Positions 1 to 7,045 of a DNA stretch of 64,000 nt are shown piece by piece. A program made the translations under genes and the position numbers. Where the stretch lies: contig PCXY01000005.1 of NCBI GenBank assembly GCA_002762785.1, forward strand, positions 314,796 through 378,795, written 5' to 3'. The notes under the pieces are model-generated. The model did not search any database, had not been told where the DNA came from, and saw nothing but the letters and a program-made list of their open reading frames with translations. How positions within the stretch are numbered: position 1 is the stretch's first letter; the number at the start of each line of letters is the position of its first letter. Source of the stretch: Candidatus Woesearchaeota archaeon CG10_big_fil_rev_8_21_14_0_10_45_16. GTDB lineage: Archaea; Nanobdellota; Nanobdellia; Woesearchaeales; GW2011-AR9.

Positions 1-135
1 ATCGCCCTTGCTTACGCCTGGGACAAACAGGACGAAGCCTTTGACCCTGGCGATACCGTCCCCTTTTTCTCCAACGGAGTTGATCCAAACATCGTAATTT
101 TCGCCTGCGTTTACCGGCGCGCTTCTTTCATTCAT
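1..135 (-). CDS. TRAM-domain RNA-binding protein (N-terminal 45 residues; runs off the window)
   Basis: The visible 45 residues start MNERSAPVNAGENYDVWINS and continue through GEKGDGIARVKGF. This is the N-terminal strand pattern of a TRAM domain, a small RNA-binding barrel that occurs alone in many archaeal proteins and is also attached to tRNA-modifying enzymes. The ATG at 133-135 is preceded by an AGGAGG ribosome site at 143-149, about six bases upstream, which fixes the start. A TATA-like stretch (about 163-172) lies further upstream. Whether this is a stand-alone TRAM protein or a larger enzyme cannot be seen, because the gene continues beyond base 1. Confidence 0.8.
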   Translation of the reverse strand, partial: MNERSAPVNAGENYDVWINSVGEKGDGIARVKGFVLFVPGVSKGD

Positions 136-240
136 GTATGTAGCCTCCTGACAGTTTTAGATTTATATTCGACAGAATTAGATGACATTTGTTTTAGTAT
201 CCATATAATGCAGTCTGGGGGGTCTGCGTATTATTTAAAG

Positions 241-277
241 CTTTTGGAAGAAAAGAAGAAGAAGAAAAAAAGAAAAA
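241..277 (-). terminator. T-rich terminator after radA
   Basis: Directly after the radA stop the minus strand reads a long U-rich tract: runs of five and seven T, then TTCTTCTTC repeats. Archaeal RNA polymerase terminates on such tracts without needing a hairpin. Confidence 0.5.
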
Positions 278-1234
278 CTAATTGACATCTTCCAGCTTGC
301 TTTCCGTGACCATGAAATTGGTCTCAGCGTCAGGCAGGTTCGGTGCGTCGATCAGCTTGGCCACCCTCGATCCTTTCTTGCCTTTTCGCAGGTAGATCCT
401 GAACGTGGAAGCGTGGCCGACAACATGACCACCGATGGCAGTGGTCGGATCGCCGAAGAACTGGTCCGGCTTGGCCATGACCTGGTTAGTAACGTAGACG
501 CAGACGTTGTGGCTGTTAGCTAATTTCGACAAGATATGCATATGCCGATTGAGCTTCTGCTGTCGCTCTGCCAAGGTGCCGCGGCCGATAAACTCGGCAC
601 GGAAGTGCGATGTCAGTGAATCGACAACGACCAGCCTAACGTTCTTGCCCTGCTCAGTTATCAGTCCGTCAACTTTCTCTGCCAGGAGCATCTGGTGATC
701 TGAATTATACGCTTTAGCGACCATGATCCTTTGTAAAGCTTCTTCCGGATCAAGGTCGATGCCGGCGGCCAGCTGCTTGATCCTTTCGGGACGGAAAGTG
801 TTCTCAGTATCGATGTAGACGGCAACCGCATCGGGGTCTGTCTTTAAAGTCTGCACTGCCAGGATGTGGCCGATCTGGGTCTTGCCGCAGCCGAACTCGC
901 CAAAACATTCTGTTATCGCACCAGTTTCGAAACCGCCTTCCATCATCTCATCAAAGCCTTTACAACCAAGAGAGATCTTCATCACTTTCTGCCGCCGTTC
1001 CATGACGTCAGCGCCCGTCTCGAAGCCCATCTTCATGCTGTCTCTGGCCGCATTGATCATCTTCCTAGCCACTGCTTCGGAAACTCCCGCGGTCTCGCAG
1101 AGTTCGCCCAACGTCGCCACGGCGATAGACATCATGTCATGATATCCCGCTGATTCTAATTTTTCGGCAGTCGCTGCACCTACGCCCGGTAGATCCTGAA
1201 TCGTTATCTTTTCCATTTTTAGCTCCGTTTCCAT
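278..1234 (-). CDS. radA: DNA repair and recombination protein RadA
   Basis: This is the archaeal RecA/Rad51-family recombinase, which forms ATP-dependent filaments on single-stranded DNA for strand exchange. Residues 10-65 form the helix-hairpin-helix N-terminal domain (DLPGVGAATAEKL). Walker A is GEFGCGKT at 112-119 and Walker B is LVVVDS at 201-206. The DNA-binding loops follow, with GGHVVGHASTFRIYLRKGK near 268-286. The length, 318 residues, is normal. Two starts compete. The upstream ATG at 1234 is listed. A second ATG at 1216 (MEKITIQDLPGVG) has a GGAG ribosome site six bases before it and would give a 312-residue protein starting like typical RadA. No intein is present. A T-rich terminator follows the gene. 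Confidence 0.96.
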   Translation of the reverse strand: METELKMEKITIQDLPGVGAATAEKLESAGYHDMMSIAVATLGELCETAGVSEAVARKMINAARDSMKMGFETGADVMERRQKVMKISLGCKGFDEMMEGGFETGAITECFGEFGCGKTQIGHILAVQTLKTDPDAVAVYIDTENTFRPERIKQLAAGIDLDPEEALQRIMVAKAYNSDHQMLLAEKVDGLITEQGKNVRLVVVDSLTSHFRAEFIGRGTLAERQQKLNRHMHILSKLANSHNVCVYVTNQVMAKPDQFFGDPTTAIGGHVVGHASTFRIYLRKGKKGSRVAKLIDAPNLPDAETNFMVTESKLEDVN

Positions 1235-1254
1235 TTTGTATAATACCTCGTTTT

Positions 1255-1548
1255 TTAATAATTGTTATGCTGCAACACCAAGTGTTCATAGGCCTTTTGA
1301 AGCAATAAAGCTGCCTTCGGCAGGTCGTTGATGCGCAGGGAACCGGTGGTGTGCCATTTTCCCTCGCCGTCAGTATAGTTTCTCTCTAAAGAGATGGTGC
1401 TATACTCTGCTTCCTCGCCTTTGGCGTTCTGGCCTTTGTTACGCCAGATGGTGGTAGAAATCGCGCCGGCCCTGAATTTCTTCGCCGGCTGGTTCTGTGG
1501 TTCTTCTTTTGCTGGTACTTCTTTTACCAATACTTTTTGTGTTTTCAT
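1255..1548 (-). CDS. conserved hypothetical protein, possible nucleic-acid-binding fold
   Basis: This is a 97-residue soluble protein. It has a flexible K/E/P-rich first 23 residues and then a compact beta-rich part: KFRAGAISTTIWRN, YSTISLERNYTDGEGKWHTT and a final helix KAALLLQKAYEHLV. The FRAG-I-TIW pattern followed by a basic strand recalls small single-strand-binding proteins of the PC4/ssDNA-binding type, but that is only a resemblance. It lies 20 bases upstream of radA on the same strand, so the two may be co-transcribed, which would fit a DNA-linked role. The leader probably starts near 1625, after the TATAAA at 1652-1657, and contains a hairpin (CATCTG/CAGATG, 1587-1602). Confidence 0.7.
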   Translation of the reverse strand: MKTQKVLVKEVPAKEEPQNQPAKKFRAGAISTTIWRNKGQNAKGEEAEYSTISLERNYTDGEGKWHTTGSLRINDLPKAALLLQKAYEHLVLQHNNY

Positions 1549-1676
1549 TTTTGTTACCTCTTGCTTTCGCGTCTTATTTCAAACACCATCTGATTGCAGA
1601 TGATGCGAGGCGCAGCTGTTGTCAGTTGCAGAAATGTTTCTGGCCAGGTAGTTTATAAACTTCAGCTGGACTTGAC

Positions 1677-1753
1677 CAGTGCGTCCAGTGGCTTCCTTCA
1701 CCGGCTGAAATGCAGAAATTTTGAGGTTTCAGATCCTCTAGCACTGGACACTG
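1677..1753. ncRNA. candidate structured RNA or regulatory stem-loop
   Basis: CAGT (1677-1680) and GTCCAGTG (1683-1690) pair with CACTGGAC (1742-1749) and ACTG (1750-1753). This gives a 12-pair stem with one two-base bulge. Inside its loop CTGAAA (1705-1710) pairs with TTTCAG (1727-1732). The strand cannot be decided. The element could be a small RNA, or an operator upstream of the TATA box at about 1651-1658. I do not recognise a known RNA family. Confidence 0.3.
1716..1732 (+). repeat. 17-base inter-regional repeat, copy 1
   Basis: AAATTTTGAGGTTTCAG here is the exact reverse complement of 62610-62626. Both copies lie upstream of TATA boxes of minus-strand genes, so a shared regulator site is possible. 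Chance in A/T-rich DNA cannot be excluded. Confidence 0.35.
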
Positions 1754-1904
1754 TGATGTGGGGAGTGGGCCACCATAATTTTAATAAAAGTGTTCTAGGG
1801 AAGTGGTTCTATGAAGGTGGAAGAATGGAAAAGAAAGCAACATTATTGAGAATAGTAGCATTGATCGGAATCTATTCAAAATTTTTAAACAATTAACCTC
1901 ACCA

Positions 1905-2282
1905 TCACCGCAGATAGATCTCGCCGAAGTATAACTGCCGTGGCTCCGGCCTCTGAGGGGGCTGCTCGTAAACATACGCTACGTTCGTTATACCGATTTT
2001 AGCAGCAAGATAATCCCTCTCTCCAGTTTCCAGAAAACGAGAATGAAGTATCAATGTGCTAAACATCTCGAGATTAAAATCAGCATTAAGATTATCGACG
2101 ACAGACGACAGATCGGAACATCTGACCGGATGGAAAACTCTTCTAAAAGCATTAGCTCGATATATCCACACCCCATTATCCGGATAGACTTTCAGCTCAA
2201 GAACGCTGGAGGAACTGCGGGCCGCATCTATAGAGATAGGCTGACCAGAACTGGGAGGAAAAACTTTTCTGAAGAGGCTCAT
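1905..2282 (-). CDS. hypothetical protein
   Basis: This is a 125-residue soluble protein with no recognised domain. The middle part alternates strands and helices (ELKVYPDNGVWIYRAN, DLSSVVDNLNADFNLEMF), and the C-terminus is YVYEQPPQRPEPRQLYFGEI. Its ATG overlaps the stop of the preceding minus-strand gene by four bases (ATGA at 2279-2282), so the two are translationally coupled and probably act together. Confidence 0.6.
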   Translation of the reverse strand: MSLFRKVFPPSSGQPISIDAARSSSSVLELKVYPDNGVWIYRANAFRRVFHPVRCSDLSSVVDNLNADFNLEMFSTLILHSRFLETGERDYLAAKIGITNVAYVYEQPPQRPEPRQLYFGEIYLR

Positions 2283-2620
2283 TTTTTAAGCAGATCGGCG
2301 GTTGCATAAGGAACTTGTACAACGGCATCATACTCTTGAGGCAATGGTCCGTTCTCCGGCGTGAAATCTCCTTGAAGGTAGATGACGGATGCGCCCTGCT
2401 TCTTAGCAGCTCTCATCAACTCCCGGGCATCGCCGAAATAACGACGCTGCACACCCTGGGCGGTAAGGCTGACTGCTACAATGGCCGGTCTTTCATCTTT
2501 TAGATAAAGCTTAGCCAAGCCGAAATCATTGGTAAAACGAGCGGTGATGCCTTGTCTCTTTAATTCTGCTACTGATCCTGTTTTTTCATCAGCAGTTACC
2601 ACTAACAGATCAAGTGTCAT
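2279..2620 (-). CDS. hypothetical protein with receiver-like alpha/beta fold
   Basis: This 113-residue protein alternates hydrophobic strands and amphipathic helices: LDLLVVTAD, then ELKRQGITARF, PAIVAVSL, ARELMRAAKKQG, ASVIYLQGD and AVVQVPY. The order resembles a CheY-like or Rossmann-type fold, but the paired acidic residues and conserved Thr/Lys of a working receiver are not evident, so no phosphorelay role is claimed. It is the first gene of a two-gene unit with the 125-residue protein. Divergent promoters for this gene and the plus-strand gene share the space 2621-2707. Confidence 0.6.
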   Translation of the reverse strand: MTLDLLVVTADEKTGSVAELKRQGITARFTNDFGLAKLYLKDERPAIVAVSLTAQGVQRRYFGDARELMRAAKKQGASVIYLQGDFTPENGPLPQEYDAVVQVPYATADLLKK

Positions 2621-2640
2621 GAAACATCAAGAATAAGCTT

Positions 2641-2682
2641 TATTTTATAAGGATTTCCAGCCTGGATCAAGAAAAAATATTT
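2641..2682. promoter_or_regulatory. divergent promoter region
   Basis: TATTTTATAA (2641-2650) and AAATATTTAA (about 2673-2682) are TATA-like boxes. The second lies about 27 bases before the ATG at 2708, as expected for a leaderless transcript starting there. This favours that start over the upstream in-frame ATG at 2684, which overlaps the box. Confidence 0.45.
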
Positions 2683-2707
2683 AATGACCCGAAAAAGACT
2701 TTATGAC

Positions 2708-2941
2708 ATGAGCTTAACTCAACTGATCCAAGATGCGGCAACGATGCAGGAAGCTTTTGCGCTTCTTAAGAATCGGATAGTGGAAATCCACGTTTTCGCA
2801 AACACAGACCGGATGAAGGTCATCGATCCCAATGATGATTATGCCGTCGTGATGATCACCAGAGGAACTGGCCCTCTCAATACCGAAGCTCTCCACCCTT
2901 ACGGTAGTTCAGTCTGTTACTATCTCTCCGGACGCAGGTAA
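2708..2941 (+). CDS. small hypothetical protein
   Basis: This is a 77-residue protein (MSLTQLIQDAATMQEAFALL) with an N-terminal helix followed by strands (IVEIHVFANTDRMKVIDP, YAVVMITRGTGPL). No family is recognised. The start is chosen from the TATA box. An in-frame ATG at 2684 would add eight residues (MTRKRLYD). The gene ends 31 bases before the next plus-strand gene, which has its own TATA-like box at about 2942-2949, so the two are probably separate units. Confidence 0.5.
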   Translation: MSLTQLIQDAATMQEAFALLKNRIVEIHVFANTDRMKVIDPNDDYAVVMITRGTGPLNTEALHPYGSSVCYYLSGRR

Positions 2942-2972
2942 TTTTTTATAGGAACAAATAGTTTCAACCATC

Positions 2973-3527
2973 ATGCAGACTATCCATCCAAAAAGCAAGG
3001 AAGAGTGGCGGAAATGGTTAGAGAAAAACCATCTCAAAGAGGTTAAAGTCTGCCTTCTTAAACATAAGAAACATACTGGGAAGCCGACAATCACCAATCC
3101 GGAAGCGATGAGAGAAGCCATCTGTTTCGGCTGGATCGACACTACCGTGAAAAGGATAGATGAAGATACCTACTGCCAATTTTTTGCGAAACGGAACCAC
3201 AACAGCCGCTGGAGCAACAATACCCTGCGTTACGCAAAAGAACTTATCAAAGAGAAAAAGATGGCACCGCAGGGGCTCAAGATGTATAAAGAAGGGCTGC
3301 AGAAACCGACCCTCGATGAAGATGTCCCTCACACGCCCGAGATCCAGAAAGAGCTGAAAGTAGCTTTAGAAAAAAACAAAGAAGCGGCAGAAAAATTCGA
3401 TAGGCTGCCGCCATCCAGGAGAAAGGTGTACCTGCGCTGGATCGAGAAGGCTAAGAGAGATGAGACCAGGATGAAAAGGGTGGCGATGCTGGTCGATGCC
3501 CTGACAAAAGATAAAAAACTTTTTTGA
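2973..3527 (+). CDS. YdeI/OmdA-family protein
   Basis: The 184-residue sequence fits the YdeI/OmpD-associated (OmdA) family. The N-terminal part has EEWRKWLEKNH and the family hallmark REAICFGWIDTTVKRID at about residues 48-64, followed by FFAKRNHNSRWSNN. The C-terminal helix pair contains LPPSRRKVYLRWIEKAKRDETR, seen in many members. Bacterial relatives are linked to resistance to peptides and to metal stress, but their biochemical role is unknown, so no function is assigned. The ATG follows a TATA-like TTTTTTATAG by about 25 bases (leaderless). The gene converges with the lipoprotein gene that ends eight bases away. Confidence 0.85.
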   Translation: MQTIHPKSKEEWRKWLEKNHLKEVKVCLLKHKKHTGKPTITNPEAMREAICFGWIDTTVKRIDEDTYCQFFAKRNHNSRWSNNTLRYAKELIKEKKMAPQGLKMYKEGLQKPTLDEDVPHTPEIQKELKVALEKNKEAAEKFDRLPPSRRKVYLRWIEKAKRDETRMKRVAMLVDALTKDKKLF

Positions 3528-3534
3528 GACTGTT

Positions 3535-4470
3535 TTAGCTGATCTTTTCTTTCCAGGAATCCCAGGACCTCTTAGAAATTCCGTCAGTTTTGCGCAGGCC
3601 CATCGATCCGAAAGGCTCACGGAATGAAGGATCATGCATGAACGGCCAGATCACGAACTCTGTCGTCGGTTTTACCTCGAAGAAACGTTCGATGAAAGCA
3701 GCCTGTTCTTCTTCGCTGCTCTCCCAACCGGGAATGGCATCGGAAGACGGCCAGCCCATCTCGATGAAAGCGATCGGCTTGGAAGTGTGCTGCAAGATCT
3801 CTGTGTAATAATCATCGGGTATCTCCGAAGGATCTTTGTAGATCAGGCCGGGATAAGTCGTAAACACAGCCAGATCCGACTTGGGAACCCTTTCCAGCAG
3901 TTCCCATCTTGCCGGTCCGTTCTCTTTCCCAAACAGCCCATCGTGGCGCCCTTTGATATTTTCCAGCTGCCAGGCAGTAAACACTTTGGTCTTGGGAGAA
4001 ACTGCTTTGATAGCATCGTAAGCATGATCAAACAATTGCACAAACTCCTCGAAACCGTCTGGATTTGCAGCATAGATGCGGTCGATCTCTACCCCTAACC
4101 CAAGATAAGCCGGTTTGTATTTGACGGCGAAGTCAGCTGCGAGTTCTACATATCTGCCTGAATTTTCAGAGACGGGCTCAAACGGCTGATAGGTCTCCTG
4201 GCTGAACAGACCAAGAACGATGACCGGCTCGTACTTGTATTGTCTGGAAAATTCTGCCACAACATACGGTGCAGAACTTTTATCCTCTAGCGACCGCCAC
4301 TGGCCGGCCCAAGTGACCATATCACCAGTTTCTGTTGACAGCTCAAAGAAATGGACAAAATCGGCGCCCTCAAAACTCTGCGGAGAAAGGCTGACGCCGT
4401 AATGGTCATCTGTCGGCGCTGAACAGGATACAAAGAGCAGCAGTAACAAGACAATAAATACTTTTTTCAT
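3535..4470 (-). CDS. extracytoplasmic lipoprotein with glycoside-hydrolase-like barrel
   Basis: This is a 311-residue exported protein. MKKVFIVLLLLLFVSCSAP is a lipoprotein signal with the lipobox Cys at residue 16. The rest looks like a beta/alpha barrel of the glycosidase type: PVIVLGLFSQ, YKPAYLGLGVEIDRIY, KTKVFTAWQLENIKG, AVFTTYPGLIY, KPIAFIEMGWPSSD and FVIWPFMHD. GVEID and IEMGWP sit where acid and nucleophile carboxylates occur in clan-A glycosidases, so sugar-chain cleavage is plausible, though the substrate is unknown. The ATG at 4470 is preferred over TTG at 4476. A TATA-like AATTTTAAATAAT about 25 bases upstream suggests a leaderless transcript. It stands alone between convergent and divergent neighbours. 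Confidence 0.75.
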   Translation of the reverse strand: MKKVFIVLLLLLFVSCSAPTDDHYGVSLSPQSFEGADFVHFFELSTETGDMVTWAGQWRSLEDKSSAPYVVAEFSRQYKYEPVIVLGLFSQETYQPFEPVSENSGRYVELAADFAVKYKPAYLGLGVEIDRIYAANPDGFEEFVQLFDHAYDAIKAVSPKTKVFTAWQLENIKGRHDGLFGKENGPARWELLERVPKSDLAVFTTYPGLIYKDPSEIPDDYYTEILQHTSKPIAFIEMGWPSSDAIPGWESSEEEQAAFIERFFEVKPTTEFVIWPFMHDPSFREPFGSMGLRKTDGISKRSWDSWKEKIS

Positions 4471-4591
4471 GGACAAAGTGAATCAATTACATTATTTAAA
4501 ATTATTCTATGTTAAGGCTTTTATGAAACTCATGGTGCTTTGGTCTGACGTTTCTGAAAATAATATACACTATTGAACAATATGTAAGAAG

Positions 4592-4735
4592 ATGAAAAAG
4601 AGGCAGGTATTGTCTCTCCTTATCTTTATGTTGGTGTTGTATGGTATCGGCAGCTTCTTGGTTCTCATGATCCAGAAGCCAACCACTGCTGGCTGGAAGC
4701 AGCCACAAATCAAAAAAGTTATAAACCCCTGCTAA
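4592..4735 (+). CDS. 47-residue single-pass membrane protein
   Basis: The protein starts MKKRQVLSLLIFMLVLYGIG and has one hydrophobic helix at residues 6-27, flanked by an N-terminal basic patch. It ends in a short basic tail, QIKKVINPC. A TATA-like AATAATATAC (about 4558-4568) is placed 25-30 bases before the ATG, as for a leaderless gene. The end of the gene overlaps the TATA box of the SET-domain gene. No family is recognised, and the shortness makes coding status less certain. Confidence 0.5.
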   Translation: MKKRQVLSLLIFMLVLYGIGSFLVLMIQKPTTAGWKQPQIKKVINPC

Positions 4736-4748
4736 ATCCTCCAGCAAC

Positions 4749-5264
4749 ATGGAAACTACAACATCACCTTACATCATCGTCAAGAGTTCTTCAATCCATA
4801 ACAAAGGGATTTTCGCCAAGACCGACATCCCTAAAGATGCCCAGATCCTGGAATATGTCGGTGAAAAAATCACTAAGAAAGAAGCTGAACGGCGGGCTGA
4901 TCTCGTCTTGAATGCTTCCAAGAACGACAAGACCATGGGTGCTGTCTATCTGTTTGAACTGAACAAAAGATATGACATCGACGGCAACGTGCCGTACAAC
5001 ACGGCCAAGTACATCAACCATTCCTGCAAGCCCAACTGCGACGCAGACATCTACAAAGGCAAGATCTGGGTCACTGCCCTTCGCGATATAAAAGCGGGGG
5101 AAGAGCTGGGATACAACTACGGCTATGACTTGGAAGAGTTCAGGGATCATCCTTGCAAGTGCGGCTCAGAGAACTGCGTCGGTTATATCGTCAGGGAAGA
5201 AGACTGGGGCAAGCTCAAAGAACTTCTTAAAGAAGAGATGCCTAAAAAAGACGGGTCAGGATAA
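4749..5264 (+). CDS. SET-domain protein lysine methyltransferase
   Basis: This 171-residue stand-alone SET domain is of the eukaryotic type. It should transfer methyl groups from S-adenosylmethionine to lysine side chains. Visible motifs are GIFAKTDIPKDAQILEYVGE (N-SET strands, about 19-38), YINHSCKPNC (about 89-98, cofactor pocket), GEELGYNYGYDLEEF (about 117-131, catalytic Tyr) and a post-SET zinc cluster CKCGSENCVGY (about 135-145). All key residues are present. The archaeal substrate is unknown; candidates are chromatin proteins or ribosomal proteins. The start follows TTATAAAC at about 4719-4727 with normal leaderless spacing. Its 3' end overlaps the convergent DUF457 gene by 23 bases. 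Confidence 0.9.
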   Translation: METTTSPYIIVKSSSIHNKGIFAKTDIPKDAQILEYVGEKITKKEAERRADLVLNASKNDKTMGAVYLFELNKRYDIDGNVPYNTAKYINHSCKPNCDADIYKGKIWVTALRDIKAGEELGYNYGYDLEEFRDHPCKCGSENCVGYIVREEDWGKLKELLKEEMPKKDGSG

Positions 5265-5682
5265 ACACCACCAAAACCACCATTATCACATTCTCAGCAG
5301 GGCCGCCTACTCTAAAAGGGCCGCGCAGCGTGAACCTTGACAAAGGACGCAGCGGCTGCACGCCCATCGGTGTGATCCCGTCGCCGATGAGATGAGCTCC
5401 ATACCCCATCAGTAAGGCCCAGCCGTATTTCACCTGCCAAAACTTAAGACAGAGAAGAAACAAGATGGCGAAGAACCAGATGGAATGGAAGAAGCCGCGA
5501 TGTCTGTCCAGGGACGTGGCGATCTTGCCGATGAAACCGCTCCAACGGTTGATCTTACTGTTGCCTTCATCGATATCAGGTAATATCGCGCCTAGCAAGA
5601 CGATCAGCAGCATATCCACACCGCTGACACCTAAAGATAAATACATCGCCACACCTAACAGCAGATGAGTATAAAATAACAT
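5242..5682 (-). CDS. DUF457/YdjM-family membrane-bound hydrolase-like protein
   Basis: This 146-residue integral membrane protein has about four hydrophobic segments. The family's likely metal ligands are all present: PDIDE (about residues 34-38), DRHRGFFHS (about 57-65) and GYGAHLIGDGITPMGVQPL (about 92-110). Bacterial YdjM proteins are annotated as membrane-bound metal-dependent hydrolases, but substrates are unknown. The gene is monocistronic and converges with the SET-domain gene, with overlapping 3' ends. Confidence 0.85.
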   Translation of the reverse strand: MLFYTHLLLGVAMYLSLGVSGVDMLLIVLLGAILPDIDEGNSKINRWSGFIGKIATSLDRHRGFFHSIWFFAILFLLCLKFWQVKYGWALLMGYGAHLIGDGITPMGVQPLRPLSRFTLRGPFRVGGPAENVIMVVLVVFILTRLF

Positions 5683-5738
5683 AGCGGAAGGAAATTCTAA
5701 AAGTATTAATAGTTACTGGTTTTGAGTAAGGTTTTGGT

Positions 5739-6041
5739 TCATTGGTCTTCCGGCTCTCTTAGAAATCGAGTTATCTCTTCTCCCAATCTATCCAGCCTTT
5801 GCAGATCACGCCGTAACTGAGTATCAGAAGAATAAGCTGCCTCCGTCCGTCCATTATCGCAAAGAGGAGCATACGCAGCATCGTACATCCTTTTCATCGC
5901 TTCCAGGCCAGTAAATACTAAGATTTTCAACTCAGTTCTTTGATCCTCTGGAAACCCGTCCACTGATTCAAACACTGCGTTCAACAAGCCATAGCCTATC
6001 CTAAATTGCTTAGGATCATATCTTCTAGAAATATCACTCAT
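5739..6041 (-). CDS. hypothetical helical protein downstream of RPA
   Basis: This 100-residue protein is almost entirely helical by composition (FRIGYGLLNAVFESVDGF, RTELKILVFTGLEAMKRMYD, RRDLQRLDRLGEEITRFL), with no known motif. Its ATG overlaps the end of the RPA gene by eight bases, so it is translated with RPA and may bind to it or to DNA. No more can be said. Confidence 0.6.
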   Translation of the reverse strand: MSDISRRYDPKQFRIGYGLLNAVFESVDGFPEDQRTELKILVFTGLEAMKRMYDAAYAPLCDNGRTEAAYSSDTQLRRDLQRLDRLGEEITRFLREPEDQ

Positions 6042-6984
6042 CCTTCTCCAGCCTCTTCAGCTCTTTCTCAGGATCAGCTTTCTCTACCATCTGTACCGAG
6101 AATTCTAGACGGTCGAACATATCGTTACGGACAACCTTGCCCATCAGCCGGAACTGCTCGCCTAGTAGATCGGTCTTGACATCCTCAAACTTCCCCGGCT
6201 GTTCTTTGTACATGCCCATCTCTTCATCGCTCTTGGTGAGAAGATGGTTGGTCTGATTTTTCCAGAAGACACAGCGTACCGTGCCAGAACCGTCATCAAC
6301 TACGGCATTGGTGACATACGACAACACACCGCCGTCCTGCACCCGTTTGCCGGTCTCTACATCCACCATGAAATAGCGCGGATCAAATACCTGGACAACG
6401 GTACCCATGACTTCTACCCCTGTTTCCCCGGCAGAAAGGTCTTTGATCATCTTCCGCTGGAACTCAGTGCCTTTACGCACCGACTCTACTTTCTCTCCCT
6501 TCGGATTGATGTCCACAGATCCTCTCTCCCCTAGATGAAGCTCGCGATTGTTCCTGTTCTCGCGGGCATACGCATTATTGACAAGGATTATATCATCTTC
6601 ATTGATATCTTGTAATTGCGATACTTGATCGTTCCAGAACACTACCCGTATGGTTCCGGTCTCGTCGCCGATCAGCAATGAACCCACTTTTCCAGTAGAT
6701 TCGCCTTTGGCAAACTCGCGGACCTCGTATTTTTGCACGACCTTACCGACCGTGATGACTCCTTTCATCCCAGCATAGATCTCTTTGATCTTCAACTTGC
6801 CTTTATCAGGCGGAGTCATGTCCACACCTAACTCGTTGGCGATGATGTGAGCAGCCCCATCTTCACTGATCAAGCCTGACAATTCGTTGATCTTATCTTT
6901 GATCTTAGTCTCCAATTCTTCAGCAGAAATCTTTCCGGTAGAAACGATCTTTTCTTTCAGGTCTGCCAACGGTATCTTAAACAT
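6034..6984 (-). CDS. rpa: replication protein A (single-stranded DNA-binding protein)
   Basis: This 316-residue archaeal RPA protects single-stranded DNA in replication and repair. The first 60 residues are the helical N-terminal domain seen in Thermococcus-type RPA (KIVSTGKISAEELETKIKDK). Two OB folds follow. OB1, at about 65-165, reads IKEIYAGMKGVITVGKVVQK then GSLLIGDETGTIRVVFWNDQ. OB2, at about 185-300, reads VMGTVVQVFDPRYFMV then AVVDDGSGTVRCVFWKNQ. The DE/DDGSGT-R-FW pattern is diagnostic. A TATA box at about 7006-7014 lies 25 bases upstream of the ATG (leaderless). It is co-transcribed with the overlapping 100-residue gene. Confidence 0.93.
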   Translation of the reverse strand: MFKIPLADLKEKIVSTGKISAEELETKIKDKINELSGLISEDGAAHIIANELGVDMTPPDKGKLKIKEIYAGMKGVITVGKVVQKYEVREFAKGESTGKVGSLLIGDETGTIRVVFWNDQVSQLQDINEDDIILVNNAYARENRNNRELHLGERGSVDINPKGEKVESVRKGTEFQRKMIKDLSAGETGVEVMGTVVQVFDPRYFMVDVETGKRVQDGGVLSYVTNAVVDDGSGTVRCVFWKNQTNHLLTKSDEEMGMYKEQPGKFEDVKTDLLGEQFRLMGKVVRNDMFDRLEFSVQMVEKADPEKELKRLEKDE

Positions 6985-7045
6985 AAATTCTACCCTCTCC
7001 GCATTTTTATAAGCATTTAGATACTAAAGAAGATACTAAATAATC

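Larger units (their letters stand above)
1549..1904. other. gene-poor 356-base region with a TATA box and nested hairpins
   Basis: I see no convincing protein gene here. The region holds a hairpin at 1587-1602, another at 1629-1642 (CAGAA/TTCTG), a TATA box (TTTATAAA, about 1651-1658) suited to the minus-strand gene ending at 1255, and a larger stem-loop at 1677-1753 (listed separately). A 17-base segment at 1716-1732 recurs inverted at 62610-62626. Confidence 0.5.

Noticed and set aside
1825-1896. 23-residue hydrophobic peptide frame (MEKKATLLRIVALIGIYSKF...)
   Set aside because: It has a GGTGG ribosome-like site and a weak A/T box, but it is too short to support without conservation data.
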